This document shows positions 35,403-46,213 of a stretch of 64,000 nucleotides of DNA, piece by piece. Origin of the DNA: Datura wrightii. Its lineage: Eukaryota > Streptophyta > Magnoliopsida > Solanales > Solanaceae. Under the pieces are notes generated by a model that did no database searches, was not told the origin of the DNA, and saw nothing but the letters and a program-made list of their open reading frames with translations. The stretch lies in the NCBI GenBank assembly GCA_035772735.1, contig JASDFA010000016.1:143666501-143730500 (forward strand), written 5' to 3'. The translations under genes and the position numbers were made by a program. Each line of letters begins with the position of its first letter. Position 1 is the stretch's first letter.

Positions 35403-36828
35403 TGATCTTGGGCAAATTTATATGCCCAAGTGATACTCAAATGTGTAATTTTAGTCTTGTTTATCTATCAATGTTTATACATTCTCATGTGATTGGTAAT
35501 AAAATGTGAATTTATACTAACCAACATGATTAGCATTGTTTTGCAGGTAAAATGTGATTTTGGGAAGCTAAAATGCATGTTGGAATAGATCGGGGTTGGA
35601 CTCGGATGTGAGCAAAGGACAAGGCATTGGAAGGCACAAAATAAAGAGGCTCCGCGATGGAGCCGTGTCACGCTGCCATCGCGGAGGCCTTCTGCATGGA
35701 TAGGGAATTTTCGGCCTATTTCCAGTGAAGGTTTGCGTTGGGTCTGTGGCACGGTGGCCTGGCTCCGCGTTGCACGTCGTGCCACGTTGAGCCTGATTAC
35801 CTGGACCCCCAACTTCCAGTGAGGGTCCGCGTCGGTGGCGTGTCACGGAGGCAGTGCTCCGTGATGCACTCCGTGACACGTTGCTTGTTATTCCGGGAAA
35901 AATTCCCACCAGTATAAATACAACACTTAGGTTCATTTTTTAATATTCTGACTTGGTGGAGCAAAAACGTGGGTTATAGGCAATTGAGGGGAAGAAATTA
36001 TCAAGGTTCTTCTCTCTTTCTTTCTCCTTGAATTCAATTGCTTGTATGTTTAACACTCATTTAACGATGTTTAATCCATAAATGAGTGGCTAATTCCTCT
36101 TCTTGCTGAGGTTAAGAACACTTGTAATGAAATGTGATTATTGATTCTTTGGTTTTTCATCTTTTCTTCCATGGTTGTTCTATTGATTCTTGTTCTTACT
36201 GCATTAATGTGTGGCCTACATTAATGTATATCTAAAAAGTCCGGTTTCACTCGAGAGAGCAAGAAATTGGAAAGTTGTGAATTAATAGGATATGATCCTT
36301 TCTTAGTTTGGGAAAATTGAGAATTGATTTACCTTCAGGATAGAAATATACCTGAAAGTCGTATTAGTCAATTTAGGAACCGGGTTTGTATGGCTAGAAC
36401 ATGAATTTTCGTTTAATCACAGAAATGTAGGTGGACGGTTCATGATTCTTAAGTTGGGTTAAATACGAGAGTTTTAATCCATTAGCAGTAGTTCATGACT
36501 AGCAACCGGAGGAAAAGACTAAACGAATGATATTGATAATTGATTTCTTTACATGTTCATTTAACCTCAGCATGCTCACATTCATAGTTCAGACTCACAT
36601 TAGATAATCGTTTTAGACTTAGCATAAAAATTAGAATCCAAAAATATCAAACTCTTGGTTACACTGTTGTCTTCATTGTTAAACTGAAAATATAGTAACA
36701 CTTGATTAATTGTTACCTTAGCCCAGTCCCTGTGGGATCGATACTTGGCATACTTGAGCCACTTTACTACTTGTTCGACCACGTGCACTTGCGTGTGGTT
36801 ATATACCCATATAACGAACGACCGAACA
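35403..36828 (+). repeat. alpha2 5' LTR
   Basis: 1426 bp from TGATCTTGGGC to CCGAACA. TATAAATA is at 35913-35920. The cassette at 35650-35885 lies directly upstream, including GTGTCACGGAGG and CCGTGACACGTTGC units. Confidence 0.9.
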
Positions 36829-36834
36829 AGTTTT

Positions 36835-36852
36835 TGGCGCCGTTGCCGGGGA
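36835..36852 (+). other. alpha2 primer-binding site, tRNA-Asp type
   Basis: TGGCGCCGTTGCCGGGGA, six bases after the 5' LTR; identical to the alpha1 site. Confidence 0.88.
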
Positions 36853-36972
36853 CTGGCAATTGGTGAAATTTTCTTAAGTGTTAATTTACCATACTTTTAT
36901 TTTCTTAGTGTTGACAACTTGGTCTTAGTTTGCAGATTTAATCTCTGTTGAACACTGGCAAGAGACAAGGAG

Positions 36973-39353
36973 CTGGTGGACTCGTATTTAGAGCCAGAAA
37001 GATTATTTCATCGTCATCGGAGAGAAGCTCTAGAAAGAAAGCTGCAGTTGCTCAGACAAACACTTATGGAGCAACAACAGAATCCACCAGTAGTACGGGC
37101 AATGTTAGTGCCCGAAGAAGTAGCAGCTCGGCCGGTTTGCGAGGTTGCAATCCCACATGCTAATAATGTCACATCTAGCATCCGCAAACCTGAGCCAGGA
37201 GGGACGTTCGAGCTTAAACAAAACATGGTGAAATTGCTGCACACTAGCGGGCAGTTTACAGGTCTCCCTCATGAAGATCCACAACAGCATCTCCAAAATT
37301 TCTTGGAGATAAGTGACACTTACATCCCCGCTGGAGTGTCATCAGATTATGTCCGGGTTACATTGTTCCCATTTTCACTATTGGGAGAAGCCAAGAGGTG
37401 GTTGAAAGCTGATCCACCTAACTCTATTTCTACGTGGGATGATCTTGCAAGGAAATTCTTGATACGATTTTTTCCCTCCGGTAAAACAGCAAGACTAGAA
37501 GTCAAATTCTAAGTTTCAAACAGAGAGAGGGAGAGAATCTATATCAGGCTTGGGAGAGATTCAAGTCCATGTTGCGGGATTGTCCTCATCATCATCAATC
37601 CAATGATGTGCTGGTGCACACTTTTATAGAGGGTTTGGAACCCCATACAAAAATATTGCTAGACTCAGCAGCTGGGGGACAAGCACTGGAGAAAACTTAT
37701 GAGGTGCTGTATACCTTGTTGAATCGTATTTCATAGGGCAATCCGGAGTGGAATGCTGATTCATCAAGAGGAGGGACAAGGAAAGAAGCAGGAGTTCTAG
37801 AAGTGGATGGTTTTACAGCTATTGCTGCACAGATAGCTGCCTTACAGAATCAACTCAACACCCACTTAAGTAACATGACAATGAACCAGCCTCAAGCCCC
37901 AGTGAATGCAGTGCAGCAGATTTGGTGTGAAGTGTGTGGGAGCAGTGAGCACTCGGCTGAGTGTTGTGGAGCAAATCCTGACTCGGTGAACTTTGTGGGA
38001 AATGTACAAAGGAACAACCACCAACAGTATGGCAACAACTACAATTCCAATTGGAGGAATCACCCAAATTTCTCTTGGGGTAGCAATATCTATCAGGGGC
38101 AAAGTTCGAGTCAGGGTGTGCAAAGGAACCAACGAGGGCAGCAGAATTATCAAGCACAATTTAGAAACAACAATGCACCTCCTCCACCACCATCACCCAG
38201 CATTGAGGAGATGTTCAAGACGATGATAGCTAACCAAGCTCAATTGCAGGCTGACTATGTGAAATTGGCAGCCGAGGTGAAAAACAACCAGTTAACTACC
38301 AAGGCACTTGAATATCAATTTGGGCAATTTGCTGGAGCCCGAAATACCAGGCCTAGAGGAGGAATTCCGAGTGACACAGATCCCAACCCCAAGCAGGTGA
38401 ATGCGGTGACCACAAGGAGTGGTTTGCAGCTGAAAAAGGTGGAACCAGAAAGACCACCTCAACAATCGGGAGCAGCAGAAGTCGAGAGGGAGCAAAGTGA
38501 TGAGAGGGGGAAGACTAAGGATGCTGAATCAGAAAGACCACCACCCCTGTTCCCTCAACGATTAAAGAAACACAAGGAGGAGGCGTGTTTCAAGAGATTC
38601 ATGGAGGTGCTAAAACAGGTACATATTAACTTACCTCTTGTTGATGTTTTGCAGGGAGTGCCGAAGTATGCCAAGTATATAAAGGACATCATGGCAAACA
38701 AAAGTCGGTTGACTGAGTATGCTACGGTGGCTCTTATGGAGGAGTGCACTTCCCGAATACAAAACCGACTGCCCACAAAGCTTAAAGATCCTGGGAGCTT
38801 TACTATACATATTACTATTGGGCAGAGTATCCGAGCTCATGGATTATGTGATTTGGGAGCGAGCATTAATTTGATGCCTTCATCGGTATTCAAAAAGCTG
38901 GGTCTAGGACTTCCTAGACCCACAACAGTGATCTTGCAATTGGCGGATCGGTCCTTAGCCAGACTTGATGGCATTGTGGAGGACGTTCTGGTGCAAGTTG
39001 GCTCCCTGATATTCCCAGTAGATTTTGTCGTGTTGGATTTTGAACCAGACGTGAAAGTCCCATTTATTTTGGGACGTCCTTTCTTGGCGACCGGGAAAGC
39101 GCTAATTGATGTAGCTGCGGGGCAGCTAACCATGCGAGCACACGACAAGGTGGAAGTGTTCGATGTGTACAAGGCCTCCAAGCTCCCGACTGTGTACGAG
39201 GAACTCTCGGTGATCAATGTGATTGATCAAGTTGATAAGGCGCGGATAAAGGATTCACGAGAGTTATTGGGAAAACCACCCGAACTATGTAAGCACTACT
39301 GGGGGGAGGACGGTGGTCGAGAGAAAACGTCCATCACCCTAGAGGACAACTGA
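36973..39353 (+). pseudogene. alpha2 gag-protease, broken
   Basis: Same domain order as alpha1: gag core, zinc knuckle CEVCGSSEHSAECC (about 37927-37968), Gln/Asn linker, and retropepsin-like CDLGASINLMP (about 38848-38880) with FILGRPFLATGKALIDV. The initiation position is CTG (36973), as in alpha1. A 1-bp deletion near 37498 shifts the frame, and a TAG at 37734-37736 interrupts it. The protease half (37803-39353, 516 codons) is open and its active-site DLGAS is intact. The stop TGA is about ten bases before HP1. Confidence 0.88.
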
Positions 39354-39362
39354 GCTGAATGA

Positions 39363-39410
39363 CGTCGAGCCGCGACGATAAACCAGGCGCTACACGGGAG
39401 GCAACCTGTG
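39363..39410 (+). ncRNA. double-hairpin module HP1/HP2 (alpha2 copy)
   Basis: HP1 CGTCGAGCCGCGACG (5-bp stem), spacer ATAAACCAGGCGCTA, HP2 CACGGGAGGCAACCTGTG (6-bp stem with one G-U pair). The C-to-T change in HP2 keeps pairing. Confidence 0.6.
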
Positions 39411-40010
39411 AAATTTTTCATTGTAAATTGTGAATAGATTTTTTTTTATTTATTTTTATTCATTTTCTTTTATTTTCTTGATTAACAACAAAACTTTTAG
39501 TTTTTTGTTTTTTTTTTTATTTTGAGTGAAACCTATAATTCTAACCAATTTGTTGTAGTAGAATGAATTTCATGTCGAACGAAGGGAAAATATACAAGGA
39601 ATCGCAAAGGAAAATTCGAGGTATGAAAATCAAGAAAAAGTGGCAAAACAGTGAGCTAGGGCGATAGCTCGGTGTCACGGAGGAGGGCCTCCGCGTTACC
39701 CTCCGTGACACGTTGAGGTATAAATCCAAAATTTTAAATGAATTCCCGAACACCCTCGCGACAGCTCCGTGTCACGGAGGCAGTGCTCCGCAATGCACTC
39801 CGCGACACGTTGCTGTGTATATCGCGATGGGTCACACTGGGTCGCTGGGTGACCCGCGCGATTTTTCCACTTTTAAACCCCGATTCCCCCTCACTTTTCC
39901 TTATTTCTCACACACTCCGCGACCAAACTCCCTAAAACCCCTCCCCCTTCAACGTGACACGGAATAGGCCAAGGATTTCATTGAGTTTTCTTTAATTCTT
40001 CAAATGTAAG
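39411..40010 (+). promoter_or_regulatory. alpha2 internal cassette and presumed internal promoter
   Basis: After an AT-rich spacer, bases 39663-39865 repeat the alpha LTR cassette: GTGTCACGGAGGAGGGCCTCC, CCTCCGTGACACG, GTGTCACGGAGGCAGTGC and CCGCGACACGTTGC. A weak TATA-like TTTTAAACC at 39881-39889 follows. A predicted first exon ends at 40010. Confidence 0.5.
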
Positions 40011-40702
40011 GTATGTTCCTCAATTACATCTCATTTCTTGTCGATTTTCTTCGATATTGAGCATGTGATGTGAGCTAAACTTGCCCTAAGTAGAAATTAA
40101 GCGTAAATTCAATTGAATTATTGTTGATGGATGTTCGGAGTATTATTGTGATCGCTTGAACTCGTTAATTGCATAATTTAATTGAATTTTTGTTGATACA
40201 ATCATAACTAGGGCTTGTTTTTGAATTTGAAGTGGAAAAATGTAGTGAACTAGTGAAATTCATGATGGGTTGTACATGTTGAGTGAGATGAGTCGATGTG
40301 CTAGTTGTATTATGCTAAAAGACTGACGAATTCTCGGGTTAGGGGAACATTGAAATTTGCAAGAATTGGGTGAGTTGTATAGGTTCATGTAGTTAAATTC
40401 TTGTTGTTTTCGTTTCTTTGTTTCTCCTTGCTAAGTGCGGTAAGATGAAATGTTATCGATGGTAATGATTGTGGTTAGCTGTACGAAGTCTGAGTAGTAC
40501 ATAGAATACATACCGTCGAATTCTTCGAATGCACTAAGCATGGTTGTATATTTGGTTGTTTGTTTGTGTAAATAGGTATGATCTTGCCGTAATGTTGTAA
40601 TTTTAGCTAAAGACTAAGTGTGGGGTAGCCTAGCTTAACCCGACCTTAGTCGAAGCTAATGCTCATTGGCTTAACATTGATCTTGTCTATTTGGGTTGAC
40701 AG
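40011..40702 (+). other. predicted leader intron before the alpha2 transposon-protein ORF
   Basis: Donor TGTAAG|GTATGT and acceptor GGTTGACAG|GAAAA, 692 nt, six bases upstream of the ATG. Length and both sites match alpha1. RNA evidence is needed to confirm. Confidence 0.5.
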
Positions 40703-40707
40703 GAAAA

Positions 40708-41928
40708 ATGGCAAGCAGGCAAGAAAAGGGGAAAGGCGTATCGACATCTGGCCCTGGAAGAAAGAAAATCAGACTGGGCACAATAGTCCCAACAGCACCA
40801 GCGGTTCCACGCGGCCAACGCCGCCAATACAGAACCAAGTGGGTGACAGAAGAGGGAAAGAAGTGGTATGCCAAGCATAAGGAGAGCAAGTACTTCCCCA
40901 AGGAACACATAGCTCGGGAACCGTTGGCACAGGAGTTCCCTAGGATTGTCCACAGGATCGAGGCAGCTGGGCTCAATTTCATCTTTGAAGAGCCCAAGGA
41001 ATGCAACTTGCACCTGATTTGGGAATTTTATGCCAATTGGAACCCGACTCTCAGAAGTCACACCATCAAAATCAGAGGGCAAATAATCACCTTTGAGCCC
41101 CACCACCTCAATGCTATTATAGGGGCGCGGGACACAGACCCCCACGTGCTTCGACAGCTAAACATCACTCCACCATATGCGGACATCAGACTCACCTTGT
41201 GTGGAACCCGATCGACAGCTAGATGGAGCAGACATAAGGAGAGGGGCTACCATCAGACTTTTCCCTATTCACAGATGAACAGGGAAGCCAGGATATGGCT
41301 TAAGATCGTCTGTTCCTGCCTAATCCCGGGGGTACATATGATAGATGTAACCCGGGATCGTGTATGCCTGGTGTATGCCCTAATGAAAGGGCTGGAGATC
41401 AACGTGGGGGCGGTGATTATTTCCGCCATGAAGAGAGCCCGGTTGCATCAGGGGCACAAATATGGATTTGGTGGACTACTCACCACATTCTTAAGGGGCC
41501 TAGATGTTGAGCAAGAGGCCCTTGACTACATCCCGCAGATGGAGCGGCGGGCCTTAGATGTCACCAAAACTAAGGCTCCCGAAACCACCCACGGGCCTGT
41601 TCTTACACTAGGCGAGCGACATGCTCGTGATGATCAGTATATGGCTCGCATGTATGGGATGCAGATGCTCCAGCTGAGGATAGGCGGGAGGCCGGCAACA
41701 GAGGACGAGCTATGGCAGCTTGAGCTAGACTACCCTTTTGGCAAAAACGCCAGGGCTCTATGCCAAGTGGGGCTAGCATTTGTAGAGCCCACGGATGATG
41801 ATGTCCCCACAGACGAGGAGACACGTCGGGAAGACTCCGATGTGGAGTCTGATGATGACGATGGGGGTGATTCAGACATGGGAGACGAAGCAGCAGCACC
41901 TGATGAAGAAGTGGAGTATTTTGATTGA
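40708..41928 (+). CDS. alpha2 'putative plant transposon protein', intact
   Basis: 406 residues from ATG 40708 (MASRQEKGKG) to TGA 41928, the same length as alpha1 with no indel and about fifty substitutions, mostly conservative. The amino end is basic and low-complexity. The core includes WVTEEGKKWYAKHKESKYFP, EPKECNLHLIWEFYANWNP, NAIIGARDTDPHVL and GYHQTFPYSQMNREARIWL. The acidic tail is DDDVPTDEETRREDSDVESD. No transmembrane segment or known enzyme motif is visible. The family name is 'putative plant transposon protein', recalled without a search. Being intact beside a broken gag-protease makes it the best candidate for a product still under selection, or still young. Confidence 0.85.
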   Translation: MASRQEKGKGVSTSGPGRKKIRLGTIVPTAPAVPRGQRRQYRTKWVTEEGKKWYAKHKESKYFPKEHIAREPLAQEFPRIVHRIEAAGLNFIFEEPKECNLHLIWEFYANWNPTLRSHTIKIRGQIITFEPHHLNAIIGARDTDPHVLRQLNITPPYADIRLTLCGTRSTARWSRHKERGYHQTFPYSQMNREARIWLKIVCSCLIPGVHMIDVTRDRVCLVYALMKGLEINVGAVIISAMKRARLHQGHKYGFGGLLTTFLRGLDVEQEALDYIPQMERRALDVTKTKAPETTHGPVLTLGERHARDDQYMARMYGMQMLQLRIGGRPATEDELWQLELDYPFGKNARALCQVGLAFVEPTDDDVPTDEETRREDSDVESDDDDGGDSDMGDEAAAPDEEVEYFD

Positions 41929-41973
41929 TCAGGGAGTTCCACCACCCAATTTTTGTGCTATATCAATTTTTGT

Positions 41974-41993
41974 GAACACTGGGGACAGTGTTC
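41974..41993 (+). ncRNA. conserved hairpin HP3 (alpha2 copy)
   Basis: GAACACTGGGGACAGTGTTC: an 8-bp perfect stem around loop GGGA, 45 bp after the stop codon and just before an AAGTGTGCGGTGGGAG purine-rich tract. Confidence 0.55.
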
Positions 41994-43708
41994 GAGATAA
42001 GTGTGCGGTGGGAGTAGTTAGGTGCTAGTTGTGCTGTTTTGTATGTCCTAATTTGTTGTTGTGCTGTGAACAAAATGTTCTGACCCTGTGATTTGTGAGT
42101 GTTAAGTTGTTATCCTGTATTGTAATTATATGTGAAACTGTTGTGTGTTGCTGAATGTTGAATGTTGCAAGCTGATTTGGTACATATTTTTGTTTATCGA
42201 CATGATCGATATTTTTTAATTTTTTTTTTCAATTCTTGGGTTTCTCGGCGTTTGTTTTTGGTTCTTTTACCGAGAATGGTCCCATTGAACCAAAGTCCTA
42301 GTTAGTGACCATTCCTTATGATGGATAGATGACGACCGTCTTAAGAGAAATGTAGTCGTTAGGAGTAGATTTTTCATTTATTTTTCAGTTGTTTTTCTTT
42401 TGTGGGTTGCATCCCAAAACTGGTAGTTACTTTATGGTTGCGGAATTCTGGTTGCGTGTTGTACATGATATTTAAAATGCAAATGTGATTCTTATGAAAT
42501 CATGCAACTTTGTAAATATGTTGAGATACCTAGGCCATAGAGTCGATTCAATGTGATTGAGGCTTAATGTTTGAATTCCTGTAATTAGCTGATTGGAGAG
42601 TCTGTGAATACATCTTGAATTGAGCATGTGCAATACGTGTGACGTGAGGTGAGGTGTCTAGAACTTGCCTGGTGTGTACAAAACGAAATGAAGGAGGTGT
42701 ATTGTAGGAAAGGATGTAGGCATTTCTTTGTTTTTAACCGAAAGTTTCTATTTTTCATTATTGTACCCACCTTGATTGAGTACCCTAGTGAGCCCGTTGA
42801 GCCTTTAGCCTATTGATTTTTTTTCTTTTGTCAAAAAGTGTAAACCGAGCTTAATCCCTTCTTTTCATTAGCCGCAAATTTGATCCAAAACTCTTAAGCG
42901 CTTAAGAAGAGAAAATCATTTTCCCAAAGTGTCAAAAAGTGAGAATGGTGAAAAGAAAAGAAAAGCAGAGTGATGGAAGAAAAGAAAAGGTTGAAGGTGC
43001 ACTTGTTATAAATAAACTATAATGAAGGTGCATGAATAATCTTTGTTGTTGTGTCAAGTGTGCTTAATAAGATGGGCCAAACTAAATAAAAACTTCAAGA
43101 ATGGGAGGATGAAGAAAGAAACAATGCCCATGAGTTTGATGGGATGTATTGAAAAGGCGCTTAAGGATACTAGTGGCTATTATTGGCTAGCCCAATATTT
43201 ACTAGTTCTGTAGCTTACATTACAACCCGTTAAAGTCCTATGTGATCCTACATCACACTTCTTTATATTAGTGGAGTAATACACTAAAGGTAAGCTTATG
43301 GGTCATGACATGATGCATGTGAATTCTTTTGGGAGAGAGAGCGAAATTGTGTTTTTATGCCCCTGCGTGAAATTTGGTGAGTTCATATGATCAAAAAGGG
43401 GAAAATTCTCTTGTGTTGTGAGGGCACATGCTTGATGAAAGATTAATTTTCGTGTCGGATGTCTTGATCAGCTGATTTTCATGAGTTTTCCAATATTGAG
43501 AGTTGATTCTTAAGTCTAGGAGGTCTTGATGTATTGAATGTCATTGCATTGATAGGACCATGCATGTTTTCTTGATGATTTGCTGTATTGAATAATCGGT
43601 ATGACCGTAACCTATATTGTCGAACCAAAGTAGCGAGGTTTGGGTGTAAATTGCATGAGGTGTAAGATTGTTGTTCGAGGATGAACAAGGATTTAAGTGT
43701 GGGGTAAG
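41994..43708 (+). other. alpha2 3' non-coding region with conserved blocks and purine tract
   Basis: No gene. Bases 42306-42348 carry the HP4-like motif (CCTTATGATGGATAGATGACG, then CTTAAG). Bases 43211-43280 carry the shared 3' motif (TACATTACAACCCG, AAAGTCCTATGTGATCC, TATATTAGTGGAG). The purine tract AAGTGTGGGGTAAG (43695-43708) abuts the 3' LTR. Confidence 0.7.
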
Positions 43709-45132
43709 TGATCTTGGGCAAATTTATATGCCCAAGTGATACTCAAATGTGTCATTTTAGCCTTGTTTATCTATCAATGTTTATACATTCTCATGTGATT
43801 GGTAATAAAATGTGAATTTATACTAACCAACATGATTAGCATTGTTTTGCAAGTAAAATGTGATTTTGGGAAGCTAAAATTCATGTTGGAATAGATCGGG
43901 GTTGGACTCGGATGTGAGCAAAGGACAAGGCATTGGATGGCACAAAATAAAGAGGCTCCGTGATGGAGCCGTGTCACGCTGCCATCGTGGAGGCCGTCTG
44001 CCTGGATAGGGAATTTTCGGCCTATTTCCAGTGAAGGTTCGCGTTGGGTCCGTGGCACGGTGGCCTAGCTCCGCGTTGCACGCTGTGCCACGTTAAACCT
44101 GAATACCTGGATCCCCAACTTCCAGTGAGGGTCCGCGTCGGTGGCGTGTCACGGAGGCAGTACTCCGTGATGCATTCCGTGACACGTTGCTTGTTATGTA
44201 GGGAAAAATTCCCACCAGTATAAATAGAACACTTAGGTTCATTTTTCAATATTCTGACTTGGTGGAGCAAGAACGTGGGTTACAGGCAGTTGAGGGGACG
44301 AAATTATCAGGGTTCTTCTCTCTTTCTTTCTCCTTGAATTCAATTGCTTGTATGTTTAACACTCATTTAACGATGTTTAATCCACAAATGAGTGGCTAAT
44401 TCCTCTTCTTGCTGAGGTTAAAACACTTGTAATGAAATATGATTATTGATTCTTCGGTTTTTCATCTTTTCTTCCATGGTTGTTCTATTGATTCTTGTTC
44501 TTACTGCATTAATGTGTGGCCTACGTTAATGTATATCTAAAAAGTCCGGTTTTACTCGAGAGAGCAAGAAATTGGAAAGTAGTGAATTAATAGGATATGA
44601 TCCTTTCTTAGTTTGGGAAAATTGAGAATTGATTTACCTTCAGGATAGAAATATACCTGAAAGTCGTATTAGTCAATTTAGGAACCGGGTTTGTATGGCT
44701 AGAACATGAACTTTCGTTTAATCATAGAAATGTAGGTGGACGGTTCATGATTCTTAAGTTGGGTTAAATATGAGAGTTTTAATCCATTGGCAGTAGTTCT
44801 TGACTAGCAACCGTAGGAAAAGACTAACCAAATGATATTGATAATTGATTTCTTTACATGTTCATTTAACCTCAGCATGCTCACATTCATAGTTCAGACT
44901 CACATTAGATAATCGTTTTAGACTTAGCATAAAAATTAGAATCCAAAAATATCAAACTCTTGGTTACACTATTGTCTTCATTGTTAAACTGAAAATATAG
45001 TAACACTTGATTAATTGTTACCTTATCCCAGTCCCTGTGGGATCGATACTTGGCATACTTGAGCCACTTTACTACTTGTTCGACCACGTGCACTTGCGTG
45101 TAGTTATATACCCATATAACAAACTACCGAAT
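43709..45132 (+). repeat. alpha2 3' LTR
   Basis: 1424 bp. TATAAATA at 44219-44226, cassette at 43955-44190. It ends near CCGAAT before target copy GGTAC. Confidence 0.9.
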
Positions 45133-46213
45133 GGTACAACGCTGAGGATGACTATTTTAAGCAAGGAACAACTCGTCAGAGGACCCAACGTCACCAAGCT
45201 CGTTGCCACTGCCGACCTGGTTTCTAATTTTTGTTAGGAAAAGGTTTTCTTGGAACTATAAATACACAGTTTAGGTATATTTTCGTGGAGAAGCTGATTA
45301 TTATTAATTTTCAAGAGGATTTTGGTGTTGTACGATTATTTTTGAGTTAAGAAACAAGGTTTACAATTTTGTTCTTGAATTTGAGGATCAAAAGAAACAT
45401 TGGAATTTATTCATCAACGTTGGAGTTTTATTCAATTTACTTGGTTTTTCTTCTACGATAATTTGTAAGTTGCAATTATGATTTATTTAATAATTTGTGA
45501 TTGTGATCATACAAACATGAGTAGCTAAACCCATAACTAGGGTTGTGGGAACCAAGATGAATTAACGTACATAGGTAAAATACTTACTGATTCTTGAATG
45601 GGGTTTAATGCATGTATAGTTTTTCCCTTCGTATTAATTGATTCCTGACGGTTGCAAATGTTAGGACTTTCCTTATTCTTATTTACAGGACCAAGGAGGT
45701 AATGAATGGGAAAAGGGATTAATAATGGATATTTGAGGCTATCAACCCTCATCTAATAACTTGAACTTGTTCGGGGATAGCTAATCCAATATTAAGGGTA
45801 AGGGTCAATTAAAGTACACTCGTATATGGACCAAGTTGCGTGGTGATAATAATATAGATAGGGGACCAACTATTTAGGTCAACCTAACTTACCAATATTG
45901 CATGTTAAACACCAGAATAGATCATTAGTGTATAAGCCTTATGGTTATGAAGTCTTGGGGAGCACAATCCTAGTTAAGTCGTTAATTGAATACAAACCAA
46001 ATTTGATCTAAGAATTCAATAGTTTTACTTTTGTTTAATTATTCTATTTCTTTCCCTTGTAGGAAATAAGTAACTCAATAGTAACAGTTATTCGCATTAA
46101 CTTAAGTTCTTACCATATTCCCTCTGGGATTGACCTCAACCTTTGTTGGGTTCTATATTTGACAATTGACAGATTATATCTCTATTGCGAGGTGTAATTT
46201 GGGCGACATCATA

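Larger units (their letters stand above)
35403..45132 (+). mobile_element. alpha2: complete non-autonomous gag-protease/transposon-protein element
   Basis: 9730 bp on the plus strand, LTRs 35403-36828 and 43709-45132, TSD GGTAC (35398-35402 and 45133-45137). The beta 5' LTR near 24540 shows the uninterrupted target. The 3' LTR end is slightly altered (CCGAAT instead of CCGAACA). The two LTRs differ by a few percent by eye, so alpha2 is older than alpha1. gag-protease is broken and the transposon protein is intact. Confidence 0.92.
24019..46211 (+). mobile_element. beta: non-autonomous gag-protease/transposon-protein element inside T1 RT
   Basis: LTRs 24019-25622 and 34878-46211 (the latter split by alpha2, about 1599 bp without it). 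The LTRs start TGATGT and end ACATCA. Target duplications are CAAGT (24014-24018) and TAAGT (46212-46216), one substitution apart, and removing beta restores the RT reading QGAK-CFSKIDL. A tRNA-Asp-like primer site, gag-protease, a tandemly duplicated hairpin module and a broken transposon-protein ORF lie between the LTRs. No polymerase region is found. It carries two later insertions: an alpha solo LTR and alpha2. Confidence 0.9.
34878..46211 (+). repeat. beta 3' LTR, split by alpha2
   Basis: Made of 34878-35402 and 45138-46211 plus one target copy. Starts TGATGTACC and ends GCGACATCA. Its TATA box (ACTATAAATACAC) lies near 45256. The cassette runs 35040-35400 and a few units after 45160. 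It aligns with the 5' LTR throughout, with noticeably more differences than the alpha1 LTR pair. Confidence 0.85.
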
